A stretch of 64,000 nucleotides of DNA from Planctomycetota bacterium (GTDB taxonomy: Bacteria; Planctomycetota; UBA8742; UBA2392), in contig JAHBXZ010000010.1 in the NCBI GenBank assembly GCA_019636215.1, forward strand, positions 1 through 64,000. Reading direction: 5' to 3'. The translations under genes were made by a program, and so were the position numbers. Position 1 is the stretch's first letter. The number at the start of each line of letters is the position of its first letter. The notes below the pieces were generated by a model that saw only the letters and a program-made list of their open reading frames with translations, made no database searches and was not told the DNA's origin. Below, piece after piece: positions 15,076 to 24,126 of this stretch.

Positions 15076-16182
15076 ATGACCCGCATCCTGATTGTTTCTG
15101 CAAGTGTCGGTTCCGGCCACGCGCGGGCCGCCGCAGGGCTTGAGGCCTGGATCGCGCGCGAGATGCCGGGCGCCACGGTGCAGCACCTGGACATCCTGAC
15201 GCTGACCAGCCGCACCTATCGCAAGGCCTATACCTCAAGCTACATCAAGCTTGCCGACCACGCGCCGGAGCTCTGGGGCTACCTGTACGATCGCGCCGAC
15301 AAACAAAAGCCGCGCTTCAAGCCGCCGCGGCTGATCCGCGCATTTGACAAACTTGAGTTCGCGAAGTTCCGGCACGTCGTGCGCGACTTCGCCCCGGACC
15401 AGATGATCTGCACCCACTTTCTGCCGGTGCAGGTGCTGGCCTCATCGCGGCGCAAACCCTGGGCGAAGTTCGGGCTGAGCGTGGTGGTGACGGATTACTA
15501 CGCCCACGGCTTCTGGGCCCAGCCCGCGGCCGACCGCACCTTTCTGCCCACGCAAGAATGCCTGGAAGAGCTGGTCGACAAAGGCATGCCCCGCGCGAAG
15601 CTGCTGGCCACGGGCATCCCGCTGATGCCGCAGTTCGCCGCGCCGCCGTCGCGCGATGCCGCCCGCGCGGCGCTGAACCTGCCACCGGGCCGACCCCTGG
15701 TGCTGGCCATGGGCGGGGGCTGGGGTGGCGGCGGGCTGGATGAACTGGCGGCCGAAGTGCTTCGCGCGGGCGATGCCACCGTGCTGGCGATTGCCGGGCG
15801 CAACACCAGGGTCAAGGCCGCGCTGGAACGCATGAACGACCCGCGCCTGCGCGTGTTCGGCTTTGTCGACAACATCCATGAGCTGATGGCCGCGGCCGAC
15901 CTGTGCGTGACCAAATCCGGCGGGCTGACCACCAGTGAATGCCTGGCGACAGGCCTGCCGATGCTGATTCCCAACGCGATACCGGGCCAGGAAGAACGCA
16001 ACGCCAACTATGTGGCAGAATCCGGCGCGGCCATGCAGGCCAGAAGCCCGGCCAGCCTCAGGCTTAAGCTGGCGCGGCTGCTGTCCGAGCCCGCGCTGCT
16101 GCGGCGCATGTCCGAGAACGCCCGCGCGATCGCCCGGCCAACGGCGGCCCAGGCAATCCTGCGCAACCTGCCCCAGGCCTGA
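15076..16182 (+). CDS. MGDG synthase-like glycosyltransferase (GT28)
   Basis: 368 residues. The N-terminal SASVGSGHARAAAGLE is the glycine/His motif of monogalactosyldiacylglycerol synthases and related UgtP-like enzymes. The C-terminal donor-binding segment TKSGGLTTSECLATGLPML begins near residue 279. These enzymes transfer a hexose from a UDP-sugar to diacylglycerol at the inner membrane leaflet, so a glycolipid of the envelope is the likely product. Sugar and acceptor cannot be told from sequence. It stands alone between intergenic repeats. Confidence 0.88.
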   Translation: MTRILIVSASVGSGHARAAAGLEAWIAREMPGATVQHLDILTLTSRTYRKAYTSSYIKLADHAPELWGYLYDRADKQKPRFKPPRLIRAFDKLEFAKFRHVVRDFAPDQMICTHFLPVQVLASSRRKPWAKFGLSVVVTDYYAHGFWAQPAADRTFLPTQECLEELVDKGMPRAKLLATGIPLMPQFAAPPSRDAARAALNLPPGRPLVLAMGGGWGGGGLDELAAEVLRAGDATVLAIAGRNTRVKAALERMNDPRLRVFGFVDNIHELMAAADLCVTKSGGLTTSECLATGLPMLIPNAIPGQEERNANYVAESGAAMQARSPASLRLKLARLLSEPALLRRMSENARAIARPTAAQAILRNLPQA

Positions 16183-16225
16183 ACCAGAACAACCCCCGGC
16201 CGCCCCCGACCCGCCAGGAATTCAT

Positions 16226-16254
16226 TTGCATCACGCCAGTATATGCTATATCAT
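16226..16254 (+). promoter_or_regulatory. Candidate promoter abutting the hydroxylase start
   Basis: TTGCAT (16226-16231) and TATCAT (16249-16254) are 17 nt apart in an unusually AT-rich patch. The -10 ends 6 nt before ATG 16261, again suggesting a leaderless transcript. Confidence 0.4.
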
Positions 16255-16260
16255 GGCGTT

Positions 16261-17001
16261 ATGCAGATGGTTGCCGTCATTGTTGCGGTCGGGCTGGTCA
16301 TGATGGGCATCGAGGCGCTGCGCCCGGCGCGCCCCATGCCCCGCGTGCGCGGGTTCTGGCCCCGGGCGATTGCCCTGAACCTCGCGCAGGCCGCGGTGGT
16401 GATTCTGGCCGGGTTCACCTGGGATCGCTGGGCGCAGGGCCAATCGCTGGCCGGCCTGGGCCGGTGGCCGGCCGTGCCGGCGGTTGCCTGCGGCTATCTG
16501 GCGTCTGTGTTTGTCTATTACTGGTGGCACCGGGCGCGCCACGAAGTCCCCCTGTTGTGGCGCGCCTGCCACCAGGTGCATCACAGTGTTTCGCGCATGG
16601 GCGTGATCGCCGCGTTCTACAAACACCCGCTGGAATTTCTGTGTAACTCGCTGCTTTCCACCCTGATTGCCTACCCGCTGCTGGGCCTTACGTCGGCGCA
16701 GGCGGGCTGGGTGACGGCCCTGTGCGGCATTGCCGAATTCTTCTACCACTGGAATGTGCGCACGCCGCGCTGGCTGGGCTGGATCATCCAGCGGCCGGAA
16801 ATGCACCGCATTCACCACCGCCGAGGCCATCACCGCCACAACTTTGCCGACCTGCCGTTGATTGACCTTTGCTTCGGCACCTTCTTCAACCCCCGCCGCG
16901 CCGAGGTGCCCTGCGGCTTTGCCGGCAACCGTGAACAGCGGCTGGCCGCCATGCTGGTTTTCGCTGACCTGCACGCCGGCCCGCCCAAGGAGACCGCATG
17001 A
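16261..17001 (+). CDS. Sterol desaturase / fatty acid hydroxylase family protein
   Basis: Integral membrane di-iron enzyme of the FA_hydroxylase type, about 246 residues from ATG 16261. The three histidine boxes are present: WWHRARH (HxxxH), HQVHHS (HxxHH) and HRIHHRRGHHRHN (HxxHH). Several hydrophobic segments flank them. Likely substrates are lipid tails, hopanoids or carotenoids; sequence alone does not decide. ATG 16261 is preferred because the promoter-like hexamers lie immediately upstream; an earlier start at 16243 overlaps the -35/-10 region. It overlaps the next gene by 4 nt. Confidence 0.87.
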   Translation: MQMVAVIVAVGLVMMGIEALRPARPMPRVRGFWPRAIALNLAQAAVVILAGFTWDRWAQGQSLAGLGRWPAVPAVACGYLASVFVYYWWHRARHEVPLLWRACHQVHHSVSRMGVIAAFYKHPLEFLCNSLLSTLIAYPLLGLTSAQAGWVTALCGIAEFFYHWNVRTPRWLGWIIQRPEMHRIHHRRGHHRHNFADLPLIDLCFGTFFNPRRAEVPCGFAGNREQRLAAMLVFADLHAGPPKETA

Positions 17002-17480
17002 GCCGCCTGCGCATGGTCGCGGTGATCGCCCTGGGTGTGCTGAGCCTGAGCCAGATGGCGTTCGGCCTGGCGCGGGCCGAAGACGCCCGCCGCGCCGCAG
17101 CCGCCACCGCGGCCGCACCCTACCCCAAAGTGTTCTGTGCCAAGGACGGCTACGAGGCCTACGCCATGAACTTCACGCTGATTGCCACCGACAGCCGGGG
17201 CGAGCAAACAACCGTGACCCTTACGCCCGAGGTCTACAAACGCATTGAGGGCCCCTACAACCGCCGCAACGTCTATGGCGCCGTGCTGGCCTTTGCGCCA
17301 CTGCTGGAACCCGCGTTGCGCGACGAAGTGGTGGACTACGCCTTTCGGCGCGATGGCGGCCTGCGCCGCGAGCTGGGCCTGCCCGACGACCTGCGCAAGC
17401 TGGTGATCCGCATTGAGCCCAAGCCGGGCGTTGCGGCCGAAAGCCACGAATACACCTACCAGTGGGACACCAACCCATGA
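16998..17480 (+). CDS. Secreted protein of unknown function
   Basis: 160 residues with a Sec signal peptide (about residues 1-27, ending GLARAE) and no recognised domain. The mature part is about 130 residues with a single Cys (VFCAKDGYEAYAMNF). The start overlaps the hydroxylase stop by 4 nt, so the two are co-translated and may act in the same envelope process. No homologous family is recognised. Confidence 0.65.
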   Translation: MSRLRMVAVIALGVLSLSQMAFGLARAEDARRAAAATAAAPYPKVFCAKDGYEAYAMNFTLIATDSRGEQTTVTLTPEVYKRIEGPYNRRNVYGAVLAFAPLLEPALRDEVVDYAFRRDGGLRRELGLPDDLRKLVIRIEPKPGVAAESHEYTYQWDTNP

Positions 17481-17487
17481 GTCTGCT

Positions 17488-17647
17488 CTCGCAGAGGCGC
17501 AAAGACGCAGAGTGGGACAGCCGCGGCCTCTGTGCTTTGTCTGTGTGTGCAATGTGCGCCGTGGTTGGCAAGGAATGGCAGTTGCGGCGTGAAGTCTCCT
17601 CGCGGCTCGACCATCTCGCGTTCTCCGCGACTCTGCCTCTCTGCGAG
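17488..17647. repeat. CGCAGAGGCGC-type inverted repeat
   Basis: The 25-nt arms at 17488-17512 and 17623-17647 are inverse complements at 20 of 25 positions, with CTCGCAGAG perfect at the outer ends. They fill the 193-nt gap between the secreted protein and the next membrane protein. A single copy of the arm is at 1787-1811. Confidence 0.8.
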
Positions 17648-17673
17648 AAGCCTGCTGCTTACGGAGCCAGTCC

Positions 17674-18543
17674 ATGACCGACCGCGCGCACTTCATGTTG
17701 TTTCGTGTCTGCATGGGACTGTACCTGTTCGTGCACTTTCTGGGCCTGCTGCCCTATGCCGCCGAATTGTTCAGCAACCAGGGCGTGCTGCGTGACCCCG
17801 ATTTGAACGCGGCCCAGGGCTTCTTTGCGCCGGTGGCAGATGTACTGGCCTCGCCCTTTGCGGCCAACGCGCTGGTGGCGGCTCTGGCGGGGTTGTCGCT
17901 GGCCTTTGCGGCGGGGTTGTGGCGGCGGGGTGTCGCGCTGGCCCTGTGGGCGGGCTGGGCGTACCTGCTGGCACGCAACAACGGCATTCTGAACCCCGGC
18001 ATTCCGTACATCGGGCTGGTGCTGCTGCTGTGCGCGCTGGTGCCCACGGGCGAAGGCCGGGCGCTGGGCGCCAAACGCGCCGGGCCATGGTCGATGCCGC
18101 GCGAGATCATGGTGGTCGCCTGGCTGGCGCTGGCGGCGGGTTACACGTTCAGTGGCTACACGAAGTTGGTCAGCCCGAACTGGTTCAATGGCAACGCCAT
18201 GCACCTGATGCTCGACAACCCCCTGGCCCGGGGTGGGGGCGTGATTGCGATGATCCCCAAGTGGGTGTTCGCGCTGGCCACATGGGGCACGATTGCACTC
18301 GAACTGGCGGCCCTGCCGATGGCGGTTCACCCGCGCACAAGAAAGTGGGTCTGGCTGGCACTGACCACCATGCACCTGGGCGTGCTGGCAACCATCGGAT
18401 TTGCCGACCTCACGTTTGGCATGCTGGTCACCCACCTGTTCGTAGCCAACCCCAAGTGGTGGCCCTACCGCCATGCGCGCCAGAGTAATAGCGCCAGTGA
18501 CAGCAGGCCGCCCAGCACAAAGGGGCTCCAGGTCGCCACATAG
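17674..18543 (+). CDS. Polytopic membrane protein (HTTM/DoxX-like)
   Basis: 289 residues with about seven hydrophobic segments. The pattern FRVCMGLYLFVHF near the N-terminus, YTFSGYTKLVSPNWFNG mid-protein and TMHLGVLATIGFADLTFGML near the end resemble HTTM (vitamin K-dependent carboxylase-like) membrane proteins. The function in bacteria is mostly unknown. The last 79 nt overlap, in antisense, the 3' end of the kinase gene on the other strand. The hydrophilic tail after HLFVANPKWWPYRH lies in that overlap. Confidence 0.7.
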   Translation: MTDRAHFMLFRVCMGLYLFVHFLGLLPYAAELFSNQGVLRDPDLNAAQGFFAPVADVLASPFAANALVAALAGLSLAFAAGLWRRGVALALWAGWAYLLARNNGILNPGIPYIGLVLLLCALVPTGEGRALGAKRAGPWSMPREIMVVAWLALAAGYTFSGYTKLVSPNWFNGNAMHLMLDNPLARGGGVIAMIPKWVFALATWGTIALELAALPMAVHPRTRKWVWLALTTMHLGVLATIGFADLTFGMLVTHLFVANPKWWPYRHARQSNSASDSRPPSTKGLQVAT

Positions 18544-20687
18544 CCCCAGAAGCCTTCGGTCTTGGGTTGGCGTGTTTGGCGATAGGCGTCGAACCTTTGC
18601 TGCATCTGCGTCTCGTGCGGCTTCAGCACGTTCACCACGCGCGCGCGCCAGCGAAACAGCCAGCTCCAGATCAAACCCGCCCACAGGGCCGTGAGCCCCA
18701 TGGCGAAATGGCTGGCAATCGCGCCGTCGGGTTGGCCCACGGTGGGGGCGTGCAGGTCAATCCAGGTCAGGGCACCAATCACGCCGAAAAACACCGCGTT
18801 GGTGGCCATCTGCCGCGCCATGGGGGCCAGGGCCTCGCGCTGCTCGGGTTTGATGCGCGCAAACAGCAGCAGCTTCAGCGCGCGGTTGACCTCGCGCACC
18901 GGGTGGCCGATCACCGCCAGCGCCCACACGCCCACCAGCACGGCCACCAGGTGCAGCCACAGGATGCCCCGGGCGTATTGCTCGTTCAGGCTGCGGGCGC
19001 GGAAGTCCCACCCGGCCTGGGCCATGTACAGCGCGCCCAGCAGCATCACGCCCAGCACCACAATCCAGCGCCAGGGCGCGTCGCGGCGGTCCTGGGCGGC
19101 GACTTCGTGCATGGCATCAAGCCGGCGATAACTGCCTTGCTCGACCACCGCCACGCCCACGCTGCACATGATGCCGGCCAGGAACATCTGCCCCGCGACC
19201 AGCAGCGACTGCGGCGTCTGCTGGAATGCCGCAAACACCAGGCCGCCCAGGCTGGGCAGCAGGTAGATCCACTTGGCGCGGCGGCAGGCCTCGGTGGCAA
19301 AAAAGCCGCGCAGGCCGTCGTCGCCCACGTTGCCCTTTTTCCAGAACAGCGCGGCGTCGCTGGCGTCAAAGGCCCAGCGCGGGCCCAGCCGCAGCCATTC
19401 CAGCAGCGCGCCAAACCCGAAGGTCATCAGTGTGCTGAGCATCCCCGGGTCAATCATGTGGCTCTTGAACGACAGCTTCTCGGGGCCGCTGGCCACCCAG
19501 GCCGTCAGCAGAAAGATGCAGGCCGCGGTGCACAGCACGTAAAACTTGCCCAGCAGGCTGAAGGTGGTGCCTTCGCTGACGGTTTCCTCGACGGACTGCT
19601 CATAGGCCGAGAGTGCCTTCTGCAGCTCGCGCACGCTTTGAAAGCGCGCGGCCTGGTCCGGCGCCAGGCACCTCATGCAGATGTCTTCCAGCCCGCGCGG
19701 CAGTACCACGTCGGCGTTGCGGCGCGAGGGTTTCAGCGGAGGCGTGGAAACCACCTGGCGCAGAAGCTCGGTGGCGGTTTCGGCCTCGTAGGGCGGGCGC
19801 AGGCACAGCAGCTCGTACAGGATGGCGCCCAGCGAGTAAATGTCGCTGCGCTGGTCCAGCTTTTCCTGTTCGCCCCGGGCCTGCTCGGGTGGCATGTAGG
19901 CGGGCGTGCCGATGATTGTGCCATCGAGTGTTTCGCTGCCCGGCGTGCCCAGGCGCGAGGTGGTGATCTTGCCCGCCAGCTCGGGCCCGCCGCGCACCTT
20001 GGCCAGGCCCCAATCCATGACCAGCACCTCGCCGTAATCGCCCAGCATGATGTTGTCGGGCTTGAGGTCGCGGTGGATCACCCCGCGGTCGTGGGCATAA
20101 CTCAGCGCGTTCAACAGCTGGTTGAAGACATACAGCCGCCGGTTCAGGGGGTACTCGGCGCGCGTTTTCTCGTCACCGGCGCGCAGGGCCGAAATCACCC
20201 GTGCCATGCTGCGGCCTTCCACCAGCTTCATGGTGAACCAGGTGCGGCCGCCTGGTTCGTGGCCCAGTTCATGCACCGGCACGATGTTGGGGTGCGAAAG
20301 CTGGCCCGTGACCTGGGCCTCGGAGACAAACCGCGCGATCGAATGCGGGCCGCTGTGTTCGCCGCGCGTGATCTTGAGCGCGACTTCGCGCTGCAGGTCG
20401 CGGTCAAGCGCGCGCATGACAATGCCCATGCCGCCGCGGCCAAGCTCGGCACGGATCTCGTAACGCCGGCCGCCCAGGCCCGCCGGCGGCTGGGCCACGC
20501 GGCGGGTCTCGGCCTGGCTGGTGATCGGCTGTGTGCCGGCCTGTTCCAGCAACGTGGCGGCCAGGGCGGGATCGGCATAGATGCTGGCCTGGCCGATCTC
20601 CAGCAGTGTCTGGCCGGAGTCGGGGCGCGTGTCGGCACCCGGTGGCTCGGGTGCGGGCTCGGTTGGCTGTTGGCCGTCATCCGTCAT
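18465..20687 (-). CDS. PknB-type Ser/Thr protein kinase with membrane domain
   Basis: 740 residues. An N-terminal disordered segment (1-75) precedes a kinase domain (about 76-364): glycine loop GRGGMG (83-88), Lys105 in VALKI, catalytic HRDLKPDN (Asp207), and DWG (225-227) in place of DFG. The DWG variant is common in such bacterial kinases. After residue 380 there are several hydrophobic helices up to the C-terminus instead of a sensor domain, so the kinase sits on the cytoplasmic face of a polytopic membrane anchor. The aldo/keto reductase-like gene lies upstream on the same strand, 137 nt away. Confidence 0.92.
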   Translation of the reverse strand: MTDDGQQPTEPAPEPPGADTRPDSGQTLLEIGQASIYADPALAATLLEQAGTQPITSQAETRRVAQPPAGLGGRRYEIRAELGRGGMGIVMRALDRDLQREVALKITRGEHSGPHSIARFVSEAQVTGQLSHPNIVPVHELGHEPGGRTWFTMKLVEGRSMARVISALRAGDEKTRAEYPLNRRLYVFNQLLNALSYAHDRGVIHRDLKPDNIMLGDYGEVLVMDWGLAKVRGGPELAGKITTSRLGTPGSETLDGTIIGTPAYMPPEQARGEQEKLDQRSDIYSLGAILYELLCLRPPYEAETATELLRQVVSTPPLKPSRRNADVVLPRGLEDICMRCLAPDQAARFQSVRELQKALSAYEQSVEETVSEGTTFSLLGKFYVLCTAACIFLLTAWVASGPEKLSFKSHMIDPGMLSTLMTFGFGALLEWLRLGPRWAFDASDAALFWKKGNVGDDGLRGFFATEACRRAKWIYLLPSLGGLVFAAFQQTPQSLLVAGQMFLAGIMCSVGVAVVEQGSYRRLDAMHEVAAQDRRDAPWRWIVVLGVMLLGALYMAQAGWDFRARSLNEQYARGILWLHLVAVLVGVWALAVIGHPVREVNRALKLLLFARIKPEQREALAPMARQMATNAVFFGVIGALTWIDLHAPTVGQPDGAIASHFAMGLTALWAGLIWSWLFRWRARVVNVLKPHETQMQQRFDAYRQTRQPKTEGFWGYVATWSPFVLGGLLSLALLLWRAWR

Positions 20688-20824
20688 GGGCAGTCATTAG
20701 AGCAGGTTCATGGTTGGTCTGCAGGCCTTCAGCTTGGCCGGAGCAGCCGCCAGGCCTTGTTCCGGCCAACTCACTTCGGCCTCGTGCGGAACCTCGGCGG
20801 CGACGCACTGTGCAAGACGGACTG

Positions 20825-21787
20825 TCACGCGCGGGCGGACTTGGCCATGGCCTCGATTGCGCGCCAGTCCGCATCGGGCAGGCTTACTTCAGGCGCAGAC
20901 TGGGCCGCGCCAAACTCGCGCGCGTCGCACAGCACCACGCCGACGCCCGCCCGTTGCAGGCACCAGGCACCCGCAACGGCCTGGGCTGCCAGGCCGCGGG
21001 CGGCGGCAAAATCGCGCAGTTCGCGGGCAAAGGCGCAGGCGCGGCCGAATGCCGGCTGGTTGAACAGCGGGTCATCGGTTTCGGCAAAGCTCTCGTCGCC
21101 GGCAAAGCGCCCGCCCAGAATGCCGCCACACAGCGGGTCAGCGGCCAGAAACGTGATGTTTGCGCCCGCGCACCAGTCGATCAGATCCTGCGGCACCGGA
21201 CGCAACAGGTTCAGTGGTGCCGAGACCGTGGCCAGCGGCGCCAGCGCGTGAATCGCCGCGGCCCGGGCGGCGTCGTGGTTGCACAGGCCCAGCGCGCGGC
21301 ACAGCCCCATGTGGCGCAGGTCGGCAAGGCCGCGCGCGGTCTGGGCCGGGTCGGTGGCATCGGGCCAGTGAACCTGAAACAGCTCCACGTGCCCGGTCTT
21401 AAGCCGGAACAGGCTGTCCTGCAGCTGGTTGATCAGGTTGCCGCGCGAGTTATCCAGCTTCAGCGCGCCGCGAAAATCCAGCCGCGGGCCGCCCTTGCTG
21501 CCGATGCAAAGCCGCGGCCGATCCACCCCTTGCAGCAGCCGGCCCACAACTTCCTGGGCGTGGCCGTTGGCGGTGATCCAGTCGGTGTCGATGAAATCCG
21601 CGCCGGCCGCCAGCGCGCCGCGCACTGCAACCAGCGTTTCGTCGTCGCCGTTGAGGGCAGGGTCTTCCGAATCAGGCGCGAGCAGCGCCAGCCGGTGCAG
21701 GGGCAGCGCCGCCGTGGGCGGGGCACTCAGGCTGACAGCCAGCACCCCGGCCTGCAGCCCGCTGCTGCCCAGTGGCACTTTGCGCAT
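20825..21787 (-). CDS. Aldo/keto reductase-like protein lacking the catalytic Tyr
   Basis: 320 residues from ATG 21787 (MRKVPLGSSGLQ); the open frame extends to 21886 but its first 33 residues are unlike the family. AKR landmarks: FIDTDWITANGHAQEVVG, GSKGGPRLDF (Lys), FQVHWPD (His) and the RGLADLRHMGLCRALGLCNH segment. Aligned to the usual DTAxxYGxGHSE, the tetrad Tyr position is Thr. Oxidoreductase activity is therefore doubtful; it may be a diverged or non-catalytic member. It is on the same strand as, and upstream of, the kinase. Confidence 0.75.
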   Translation of the reverse strand: MRKVPLGSSGLQAGVLAVSLSAPPTAALPLHRLALLAPDSEDPALNGDDETLVAVRGALAAGADFIDTDWITANGHAQEVVGRLLQGVDRPRLCIGSKGGPRLDFRGALKLDNSRGNLINQLQDSLFRLKTGHVELFQVHWPDATDPAQTARGLADLRHMGLCRALGLCNHDAARAAAIHALAPLATVSAPLNLLRPVPQDLIDWCAGANITFLAADPLCGGILGGRFAGDESFAETDDPLFNQPAFGRACAFARELRDFAAARGLAAQAVAGAWCLQRAGVGVVLCDAREFGAAQSAPEVSLPDADWRAIEAMAKSARA

Positions 21788-21864
21788 GGGCGCAGTTTCG
21801 GCATTGGCGCGCGCGGCGTCCAGCCCGGCTTGACCCCACTTGTGTTTGGCGCAATCATCGCGCC

Positions 21865-22305
21865 ATGGCCGAGCCCGACCTGACACCGCGTTTTGAAATC
21901 AAGTGCGCCTGCGGCTGGACACAGGTCTTTTCGCGCGGCTATTCAGGCCTGATCATCGAGTGCGGCCAGTGCGGCAAGAACCACCGCATCCCGATGGTCG
22001 GCCAAAACGACGCCGAGGCCAGCGCCGAGGCGCTGCGTGTGATGAAGCCGTTTCTGGAAACGCGCCCTTACGGCGAACCCGCACAGCAGGCGACTTTGGT
22101 GGCAACCGTGTACCTGAAGCCGATGTTTGTGCTGTCGGCGATTGTGGTGGTGTTGTCGGCAGTTTTCGCGGCGATTTTCTATCACGACAAGCCCTGGCCG
22201 ATGGCAGTCGTGATTGTCGGCGGCGCGGCAAGCTGGCCCCTGGGGCTGTTTGTGGCGTGGCTTGGCCAGCGAAGACAGGCACGCGCGGGGCGCGAGCAGG
22301 GGTAA
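21865..22305 (+). CDS. Zinc-ribbon membrane protein of unknown function
   Basis: 146 residues from ATG 21865. The N-terminal KCACGWTQVF...ECGQCGKNHRIP carries CxC and CxxC pairs, a zinc-ribbon-like knuckle. Two hydrophobic helices follow (about residues 82-103 and 111-130) and a basic tail. It is divergent from the aldo/keto reductase, with 77 nt between starts. I do not recognise the family. Confidence 0.65.
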   Translation: MAEPDLTPRFEIKCACGWTQVFSRGYSGLIIECGQCGKNHRIPMVGQNDAEASAEALRVMKPFLETRPYGEPAQQATLVATVYLKPMFVLSAIVVVLSAVFAAIFYHDKPWPMAVVIVGGAASWPLGLFVAWLGQRRQARAGREQG

Positions 22306-22640
22306 CATCCCGACACAAACTTCATCCGGCCTTAGCCGCGCCCTGTCAGTGAGAAAATTCTTTCTTTGCCTAAGCTTGTCGTGGGTATCAACTTTCGCCG
22401 TTACTGACACTTTTCCCGCCTGTCAGCAGCGCCACTGCCGTTGATTCGGCCTTTGCACAAGCTATCACTGGTCGCGCAAAGAAAACAAATCAGCGGCTGG
22501 GTGGGGGGCGGGACGCCGGCTTGGTTACCGGCGGTAACTCCAGATATTGCAACAGGATACTTCGATACGACCACAAGTCGTGGCGAGGCCATTTTGTGCC
22601 CTGCACCCCACCGGCGGCAAAAACATAAGAAAGCACCACA
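22306..22640. other. Non-coding region upstream of dnaA
   Basis: 335 nt without a supported gene. No consensus DnaA box (TTATCCACA) is seen. It probably holds the dnaA promoter and leader, but no clear hexamer pair could be assigned. AAGAAAG shortly before ATG 22641 is a possible ribosome binding site. Confidence 0.5.
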
Positions 22641-24023
22641 ATGCCCGAAGCCAACCGCGACGTCATGAGCCAGTGGCCCGCCATCGAGGAACTGGCCCTG
22701 ACGCGCTCCCGCGGACTGCCCATCCATGACTTCCTGCGAAACAGCAAGGCTGCCTACGACGCCAAGCGCGACACCCTGAAACTGCAGCTTTCCGCCGACA
22801 ACGTCGACAAGGCCACGGCCGAAAGCATCCGCACCTGCCTGGGCAAGGCCTGCTACCAGGTGCTGGGGTTTTCGCCGCAGCTTGAGGTCACAACCTCGCC
22901 CAGCGCGCCGGTGGCACACAAGGTGCGCGTGGATGTCCCCACGCGTGAACCACTCAGCGGCACGGCCGCGGGCGGCGATTCCGAGTTCCTTACCAGCTCG
23001 CGCATCCCGGCGGGCCTGGATTTCGGGCACTTTGTGGTCGGGCCCAGCAACCAGCTTGCGGCAGCCGCGGCTGTCGCGGTGGCCGAGAACCCGGGCAAGT
23101 CCTACAACCCGTTGTTCATCCACGGCGGCGTGGGGCTGGGCAAGACGCACCTGCTGAGCGCGATTGCACGCAAGCTGCTGCCCACGCGCCCGCGCATCCG
23201 CATGCTGAGCTGCGAAGAATTCGTGAACCAGTTTGTGGCGGCGCTCAAGAACGGCCGCACCGAGGAAATGCGCAAAGAGCTTCGCGACAGCGACGCGCTG
23301 CTGATTGACGACATCCACTTCCTGGCGGGCAAAGAACAGACGCAGGAAGAGTTCTTTCACACCTTCAACCACCTGCACCAGCTGGGCAAGCAGATTGTGC
23401 TGACCAGCGACAGCCTGCCCCGCGACATCCCCAACCTGGAAGACCGGCTGATCAGCCGCTTTCACTGGGGCCTGGCCGTCAAGGTTGAGCCGCCCTGCAC
23501 GGAAACGCGCATGGCGATTGTGCGCAAGAAGGCGGAACTGCGCGGCATTTCCGTGCCGGACGACGTGGTGCAGTTTCTGGCCGACAACATTGTCACCAAC
23601 GTGCGCGAACTGGAGGGCGCGGTGGTGCAACTGGCCGCGCTGTCCAGCATGAGCGCCCGGCCGATCACGCTGCCGCTGGCCCATGAGGCCCTGCGCCACC
23701 TGGTGCGCTCGCGCCCGGCGCCGGCCCGCATTGCCACCGACGACATCATTGAGCTGGTGTGCGAGCATTACAGTGTGCGCCGCAACGACCTGCTGAGCCA
23801 GCGCCGCACCAAGAACCTGGCCTTTCCGCGCCACGTGGCGATGTTCCTGGCCAAGGAACTGACCCAGCTGACCCTGACCGAGATCGGGAATTTCTTCGGC
23901 GGGCGCGACCACAGCACGGTTCTGCACGCAATCAACAAGATCAAGGGCCTGCGCCTGAAAGACGCCGAGCTGCGCAGTGAACTTGAGCGCTTCGAGCTGC
24001 AACTGCGCCGGCCCATGGGCTGA
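22641..24023 (+). CDS. dnaA: Chromosomal replication initiator DnaA
   Basis: 460 residues. N-terminal domain I, then an AAA+ domain with Walker A GGVGLGKTHL (Lys168), Walker B LLIDDIHFLAGKEQTQEEF, and sensor regions (LTSDSLPRDI, SRFHWGL). The C-terminal DnaA-box-binding domain ends in RRTKNLAFPRHVAMFLAKEL...FFGGRDHSTVLHAINKI. The RHVAMFLAKEL helix matches the usual RQIAMYLxREL. It opens replication at oriC. dnaN follows on the same strand but with a surface-protein gene in between, so the usual dnaA-dnaN pair is interrupted. Confidence 0.97.
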   Translation: MPEANRDVMSQWPAIEELALTRSRGLPIHDFLRNSKAAYDAKRDTLKLQLSADNVDKATAESIRTCLGKACYQVLGFSPQLEVTTSPSAPVAHKVRVDVPTREPLSGTAAGGDSEFLTSSRIPAGLDFGHFVVGPSNQLAAAAAVAVAENPGKSYNPLFIHGGVGLGKTHLLSAIARKLLPTRPRIRMLSCEEFVNQFVAALKNGRTEEMRKELRDSDALLIDDIHFLAGKEQTQEEFFHTFNHLHQLGKQIVLTSDSLPRDIPNLEDRLISRFHWGLAVKVEPPCTETRMAIVRKKAELRGISVPDDVVQFLADNIVTNVRELEGAVVQLAALSSMSARPITLPLAHEALRHLVRSRPAPARIATDDIIELVCEHYSVRRNDLLSQRRTKNLAFPRHVAMFLAKELTQLTLTEIGNFFGGRDHSTVLHAINKIKGLRLKDAELRSELERFELQLRRPMG

Positions 24024-24050
24024 CCAGTCGCGCCCCGGATTCCAAAGAAA

Positions 24051-24075
24051 ACCCCGGCCAATGCCGGGGTTTTTC
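24051..24075 (+). terminator. dnaA terminator
   Basis: ACCCCGGC (24051-24058) pairs with GCCGGGGT (24063-24070) around CAAT, followed by TTTTTC. A-rich bases on the left side could make it bidirectional. Confidence 0.9.
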
Positions 24076-24126
24076 TTGCTTGAGTTGCACCCATGCGCAA
24101 GAGTGTACGCACTGTCAGGGAGTCCC

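Noticed and set aside
20734..20769. 9-bp inverted repeat TTGGCCGGA/TCCGGCCAA between the reductase-like and kinase genes
   Set aside because: No T-tract on either side, so a terminator cannot be supported; too short to call a repeat element.
18567..21251. Plus-strand open frame of 894 codons
   Set aside because: Antisense to the kinase and the aldo/keto reductase, both of which have clear motifs; composition is typical of a shadow frame.
22306..22640. oriC directly upstream of dnaA
   Set aside because: No DnaA-box match and no AT-rich element comparable to the region before dnaN; left as plain non-coding sequence.
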